From the NCBI GenBank assembly GCA_013821615.1, contig JACDGQ010000100.1, positions 1 to 8,741 of the forward strand: a stretch of 8,741 nt of DNA, in the 5' to 3' direction. Within the stretch, counting starts at the first letter, position 1. Each line of letters opens with the position of its first letter. The position numbers and the translations under genes were made by a program. Under the pieces are notes generated by a model. That model did no database searches. It was not told where the DNA came from and worked only from the letters and a program-made list of their open reading frames with translations. Shown here one piece after another: positions 5,656-8,741 of this stretch. The DNA is from Planctomycetota bacterium. GTDB taxonomy: Bacteria; Planctomycetota; UBA11346.

Positions 5656-7254
5656 TCACAGCGAAACTTTATACGCCTTCGTCGGCCGCACCACCTGCTT
5701 GATCTGCTCCAGCACCGCGACCGGCACCGGGTCGTCGAGGGTCAGGATCACCAGCGCGTCGCCGCGGCCGTCGATGCGGCTGACTTCCATGCGCGCGATG
5801 TTGATGCGGTTCTCGCCCAGGATGCTGCCGTACTTGCCGACCATGCCCGGGCGGTCCGGGTACTCCATGACCAGCAGGTGGCCGCCGATCGGCAGGTCGA
5901 TCGGGTATTCGTTGTAGCGCAGCACGCGCAGCACACCGCCGATCAGGCTGCCGCCGATCAGGTGCTCGCCCTTGGCGGTGATCGCCTTGATGGTGAGCTG
6001 CTCGATCGGGCCACCCTTGCCGCCCATGGTCTGCTCGCTGGATGCGCTGACCAGGGTGATGCCGCGCTCGGCGGCGATCTTGGCGACGGTGACGAAATTG
6101 ACTACTTCGGCGCTGATCTTGGCGAGTGCGCCCTTCAGCGCGGCGGTGGCCAGCGGCTTGGTGTCGTACTTGGCGAGGTCGCCGCGCGCGGTGACCTCCA
6201 GGCCCTTGAGCGGCTCGTCGAGGGTCTGCACCACCGCGGCGCCGAGCGCCTCGGCGGCGGCCAGGTAGCCGTCGATCGCCGGGTCGACGCGCAGCTGCAC
6301 GTTGACGGCGTTGATGATCTTCCCGCTCAGGAAGAAGGCGTTGAACTGGTTGGCGATGTCGACCGAGACCTTGACCTGCGCCTCTTCGGTGCTGGCGCCC
6401 AGGTGCGGGGTCAGGATCAGGTTCTGCGCACCGGCCTTGGTCAGCTCGATCAGCGGGCTGGTGGCGGGCAGCGGCTCTTCGGCGAAGACGTCGATCGCGG
6501 CGCCGGCGATGGTGCCGGCCTTGAGCGCGGCGGCCAGGGCGGTCTCATCGATGATGCCGCCGCGCGCGACGTTGACGATGCGCGCGGTCTTCTTCATCAG
6601 CTTGAGGCGGTCGGCGTTGATGAGGTTGCGGGTCTGCTCGGTTAGCGGCGTGTGCAGGGTGATGAAGTCGGCGCGCGCCAGCAGCTGCTCGAGGGTCACC
6701 GATTCGATGCGCAGCTCCTTGGCCACCTCGGGGCTCAGGAATGGGTCGAAGGCGATGACCTCGGCGCCGGCGGCCTGCAGCACCTGCGCGACGTGCTTGC
6801 CGATTTTGCCCAGGCCGACGATGCCCAGGACCTTGCCTTCGATCTCGACGCCGGTGTACGACTTCTTGTCCCACTCGCCCTTGGCGAGCTTGGCGTGCGC
6901 CTGCGGGATGAAGCGCGCGGCGGCGAAGATCAGGCCGATGGTGTGCTCGGCGGCCGAGACGATGTTGCCCAGGGGCGCGTTCATCACGATCACGCCGCCG
7001 GCGGTGGCGTTGGGCAGGTCGACGTTGTCGACGCCCACGCCCGCGCGGCCGACGATCTTCAGGCGCGGGGCGCCGGCCTTGAGCACGGCGTCGGTTACCT
7101 GCGTCGCCGAACGCACCACCAGTCCATCATAGGTGCCGATGATGCGCAGCAGCTCATCGACCGAGATCTTGCGGTTGTCGACGGTGTGGCCCGCCTGCTT
7201 GAGCAGTTCGAGGCCTTCGGCGGCCATGCCGTCGGTGACGAGGATCTGTGCCAT
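5656..7254 (-). CDS. serA: D-3-phosphoglycerate dehydrogenase, long form
   Basis: This enzyme oxidises 3-phosphoglycerate to 3-phosphohydroxypyruvate with NAD+, the first committed step of serine biosynthesis in the cytoplasm. The 532-residue product matches the long PGDH class (about 525-535 residues, as in Mycobacterium). An N-terminal substrate domain (1-95) precedes the Rossmann domain with GLGKIG (147-152) and Asp170 for NAD. Catalytic residues are Arg231 in VNVARGG, Glu260 in FAEEP and His284 in LTPHLGAS. Next come the intervening regulatory (ASB) domain, about 320-450, and a C-terminal ACT domain, about 457-525 (VMEYPDRPGMVGKYGSILG), which usually senses serine for feedback inhibition. 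Start at 7254 rests on AGGA 6 nt upstream and on MAQILVTDGM matching family N-termini. The frame stays open another 80 codons into a repeat region, but those residues do not look like family sequence. No other serine genes are adjacent. Confidence 0.96.
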   Translation of the reverse strand: MAQILVTDGMAAEGLELLKQAGHTVDNRKISVDELLRIIGTYDGLVVRSATQVTDAVLKAGAPRLKIVGRAGVGVDNVDLPNATAGGVIVMNAPLGNIVSAAEHTIGLIFAAARFIPQAHAKLAKGEWDKKSYTGVEIEGKVLGIVGLGKIGKHVAQVLQAAGAEVIAFDPFLSPEVAKELRIESVTLEQLLARADFITLHTPLTEQTRNLINADRLKLMKKTARIVNVARGGIIDETALAAALKAGTIAGAAIDVFAEEPLPATSPLIELTKAGAQNLILTPHLGASTEEAQVKVSVDIANQFNAFFLSGKIINAVNVQLRVDPAIDGYLAAAEALGAAVVQTLDEPLKGLEVTARGDLAKYDTKPLATAALKGALAKISAEVVNFVTVAKIAAERGITLVSASSEQTMGGKGGPIEQLTIKAITAKGEHLIGGSLIGGVLRVLRYNEYPIDLPIGGHLLVMEYPDRPGMVGKYGSILGENRINIARMEVSRIDGRGDALVILTLDDPVPVAVLEQIKQVVRPTKAYKVSL

Positions 7255-7260
7255 GGGGAT

Positions 7261-7264
7261 TCCT
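7261..7264 (-). promoter_or_regulatory. Ribosome binding site deciding the serA start
   Basis: AGGA on the minus strand lies 6 nt before the ATG at 7254. It supports the 532-residue serA product over the longer in-frame starts at 7329 and 7494. Confidence 0.7.
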
Positions 7265-7353
7265 GGGAAGGTCGGGGGAGGCGACGGGTCGCTTGCGAAG
7301 GTCGGTTGGAAAGGGTGTGAAGATGCCATGGTGAAGTCAAACAGAGGTTGCCT

Positions 7354-7383
7354 GTTATACGCTGCCCGGTGCATGCGTTGGAA
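7354..7383 (-). promoter_or_regulatory. Possible serA promoter
   Basis: On the minus strand a good -10 box TATAAC (7354-7359) is preceded, after 18 bp, by TTCCAA (7378-7383) as a weak -35 match. Transcription would start near 7347 and give a leader of roughly 90 nt. It lies in the only AT-richer part of this gap. The organism's sigma-factor consensus is unknown, so this is tentative. Confidence 0.3.
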
Positions 7384-7452
7384 ATAGTCGATGCAATTAA
7401 TGAATGGGAATGGCAGTGGAGCGTTGGGATCGCGGGCCTGGCGGCCGCGGGA

Positions 7453-7480
7453 GGCTGACAGCTGGCGGCTGGCGGCTGAC
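7453..7480. repeat. Short heptamer array, unit GGCTGAC/GGCTGGC
   Basis: Four head-to-tail heptamers: GGCTGAC, AGCTGGC, GGCTGGC, GGCTGAC. Read on the minus strand the unit is GTCAGCC, the same repeat as the array at 7575-7609 but in inverted orientation. The block is bracketed by a 10-bp direct repeat, CGGCCGCGGG, at 7442-7451 and 7494-7503. Confidence 0.75.
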
Positions 7481-7553
7481 GGATCGTCGCCCACGGCCGC
7501 GGGTGGACTCGATGCGGCAGCCTTGCTGACGTAAGGGGGGCACTTGTCACTCC

Positions 7554-7616
7554 GCCGTCCGCCGTCCGCTGCCAGCCGTCAGCCGTCAGCCGTCAGCCGT
7601 CAGCCATCAGCCATTG
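7554..7616. repeat. Heptamer tandem array, unit GCCGTCA with variants
   Basis: Two GCCGTCC units (7554-7567) and a diverged unit (7568-7574) lead into four perfect GCCGTCA units (7575-7602), then GCCATCA (7603-7609) and GCCATTG (7610-7616). The core 7578-7605 is complementary to the opposite array at 7453-7480 in 25 of 28 positions, so the pair can form a stem with a 97-nt loop. The graded variation from GCCGTCC through GCCGTCA to GCCATCA looks like tandem expansion with point mutation. Confidence 0.9.
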
Positions 7617-7706
7617 CCACCCTCGCCACCATGAATAGGTTCCAACGGACCCATAAAACGCGCGTGAGTTTTCCCAGGCCCGCGCACACTCCCGAGCCGC
7701 TGCGCC

Positions 7707-8741
7707 ATGGCCGACACCTACGAGATCCGCGATCCGATCCATCGCACCATCATCATCACCGAGGATGAGCGGCGCGTGCTCGACCATCCGTGGGTGCAGC
7801 GCCTGCGCCACATCCGCCAGCTCGGTTTCGTCAATCTGGTGTACCCCGGCGCGGTTCACGACCGCTTCCAGCATTCGCTGGGCGTCATGCACCTGGCCGG
7901 CGAGCGCTTCAGCCGCCTGGTCGCGGCGCGCCCCAAGGGTCTGGCCGGCTTCGCCGCGGCCGACCTGGACTACGCCTACCGCGTGGCGCGCTTCGCTGGC
8001 CTGCTGCACGACGCCGGCCACGCGCCCTTCAGCCACACCGCCGAGGAGTTCCTGCCCGCGGTCGAACTCTTCGCCCTGCCCGCCGCCTGGTACCGCCAGG
8101 GCATGGTGCCGGCCGGGCGCCAGGCCACCCACGAGGACTGCTCGCTGGCCATCATCCACGGCCTGGTCGGCGAGGGCGTGCTCGACGAGGACATGGCCCG
8201 CGACATCGCCGCGGTGCTGTCGAAGGAGGTGCGCCGCAGCCAGCGCCTCGCCGGGCTCGGCACCCTGGTCGGCATCCTGCGCGCGCTGGTCAGCGGCGAG
8301 ATCGACGCCGACCGCTGCGACTACCTGCTGCGCGATTCGCATTTTTCCGGCGTCACCTACGGCATCTACGACCTGCAGCGCCTGATCGCCTGCGAGACCG
8401 TGCTCGATGGCCCCGACGGTCCCGAGCTCGGCCTGGACGTGCACGGCGTGCACGCGCTCGAGGGCCTGCTGCTGGCGCGCTACCACATGTTCCTGCAGGT
8501 CTACTTCCACAAGACTCCACCGGCCTTCGAGTACTACCTGGGCCACGCCATCGCCGAGCAGGAGATCGAGCTGTCGCTGGCGCGCGGCCTGCCCGACCTG
8601 GTCGAGCTGCGCGACGACATCGTGCACAGCCGCCTGCACGCCGCGCGCACCGCCGGATCGCCCTGGAGCCGCCGCATCCTCGACCGTGAGCCCGCCAAGC
8701 TGGTGCTGCGCGAGCGCGTCGGCGCCGAGGCGCAGGAGAAC
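7707..8741 (+). CDS. HD-domain phosphohydrolase, dGTPase/SAMHD1-like, 3' end beyond the window
   Basis: The frame is open from ATG 7707 to the window edge (345 codons, no stop), so the C-terminus is missing. It starts MADTYEIRDPIHRTIIITED, typical of the COG1078 HD-superfamily hydrolases (SAMHD1- and YwfO-like). The metal-binding HD set is complete: His56 in RFQHSLGVMHLA, His101-Asp102 in LLHDAGHAPFSH and Asp202 in IDADRCDYLLRDSHFSGVTYG. Such enzymes hydrolyse dNTPs to deoxynucleosides and triphosphate or act on related phosphate esters; the exact substrate cannot be told here. It is cytoplasmic, with no signal or membrane segment. No clear Shine-Dalgarno sequence precedes the ATG; the start rests on the family-typical N-terminus. 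It is divergent from serA and separated from it by the inverted heptamer arrays. No toxin, nuclease or other defence partner is visible, so a housekeeping role is more likely than phage defence. Confidence 0.88.
   Translation, partial: MADTYEIRDPIHRTIIITEDERRVLDHPWVQRLRHIRQLGFVNLVYPGAVHDRFQHSLGVMHLAGERFSRLVAARPKGLAGFAAADLDYAYRVARFAGLLHDAGHAPFSHTAEEFLPAVELFALPAAWYRQGMVPAGRQATHEDCSLAIIHGLVGEGVLDEDMARDIAAVLSKEVRRSQRLAGLGTLVGILRALVSGEIDADRCDYLLRDSHFSGVTYGIYDLQRLIACETVLDGPDGPELGLDVHGVHALEGLLLARYHMFLQVYFHKTPPAFEYYLGHAIAEQEIELSLARGLPDLVELRDDIVHSRLHAARTAGSPWSRRILDREPAKLVLRERVGAEAQEN

Larger units (their letters stand above)
7255..7706. other. 452-bp divergent intergenic region between serA and the HD-domain gene
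   Basis: The region holds the upstream signals of two divergent genes plus two heptamer arrays in opposite orientation. The serA-proximal part (7255-7400) is the only AT-richer stretch and contains the best promoter candidate. On the HD side, TTGCCA at 7614-7619, inside the last degenerate heptamer, could be a -35 box, but no good -10 follows at the right distance. Apparent open frames here are repeat- or GC-driven. No RNA gene or riboswitch fold was recognised. Confidence 0.65.

Noticed and set aside
7255..7494. 80-residue N-terminal extension of SerA
   Set aside because: The extension is not family-like, and a good ribosome binding site precedes the ATG at 7254.
7593..8639. 348-residue minus-strand open frame antisense to the HD-domain gene
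   Set aside because: The plus strand encodes a complete HD motif set. The antisense product is low-complexity and begins in the heptamer array.

Overview
This is a GC-rich bacterial window. Its coding density is moderate and its intergenic regions are full of repeats. I cannot name the species. Short 7-bp tandem arrays between genes, a secreted clan-SB protease with a Cys-containing C-terminal anchor, and a periplasmic PQQ-type sugar dehydrogenase remind me of Planctomycetota/Verrucomicrobiota-type genomes, but that is an impression. No mobile-element gene, CRISPR array or RNA gene was seen.

Layout. (1) 1-62, minus: the first 20 codons of a gene running off the left edge, with a good ribosome binding site. 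(2) 63-299: divergent intergenic region with a CCGCACT heptamer array. (3) 300-1448, plus: secreted glucose/sorbosone dehydrogenase-type enzyme. (4) 1449-1567: two strong hairpins; the second is a classic intrinsic terminator whose T-run touches the stop codon of the convergent gene. (5) 1568-4558, minus: large secreted subtilisin/sedolisin-like protease with an inserted beta domain, three Ig-like domains and a C-terminal anchor. (6) 4740-5309, minus: O6-alkylguanine-DNA alkyltransferase. (7) 5310-5655: no gene, but a 101-bp nested palindromic element, a perfect 14-bp hairpin and a GCCATCA heptamer array. (8) 5656-7254, minus: full-length D-3-phosphoglycerate dehydrogenase (serA). (9) 7255-7706: divergent region with two heptamer arrays in opposite orientation that form a near-perfect 28-bp inverted repeat. 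(10) 7707-8741, plus: HD-domain phosphohydrolase running off the right edge.

The genes do not form one pathway. They cover serine biosynthesis, repair of alkylated DNA, nucleotide or phosphate-ester hydrolysis, and two exported enzymes. Wide gaps (181 and 346 bp) between the three minus-strand genes argue against a tight operon. I see no clear new defence or metabolic system. The most unusual content is non-coding: four or more heptamer arrays and a nested palindromic element, each in an intergenic gap. The protease architecture comes next.
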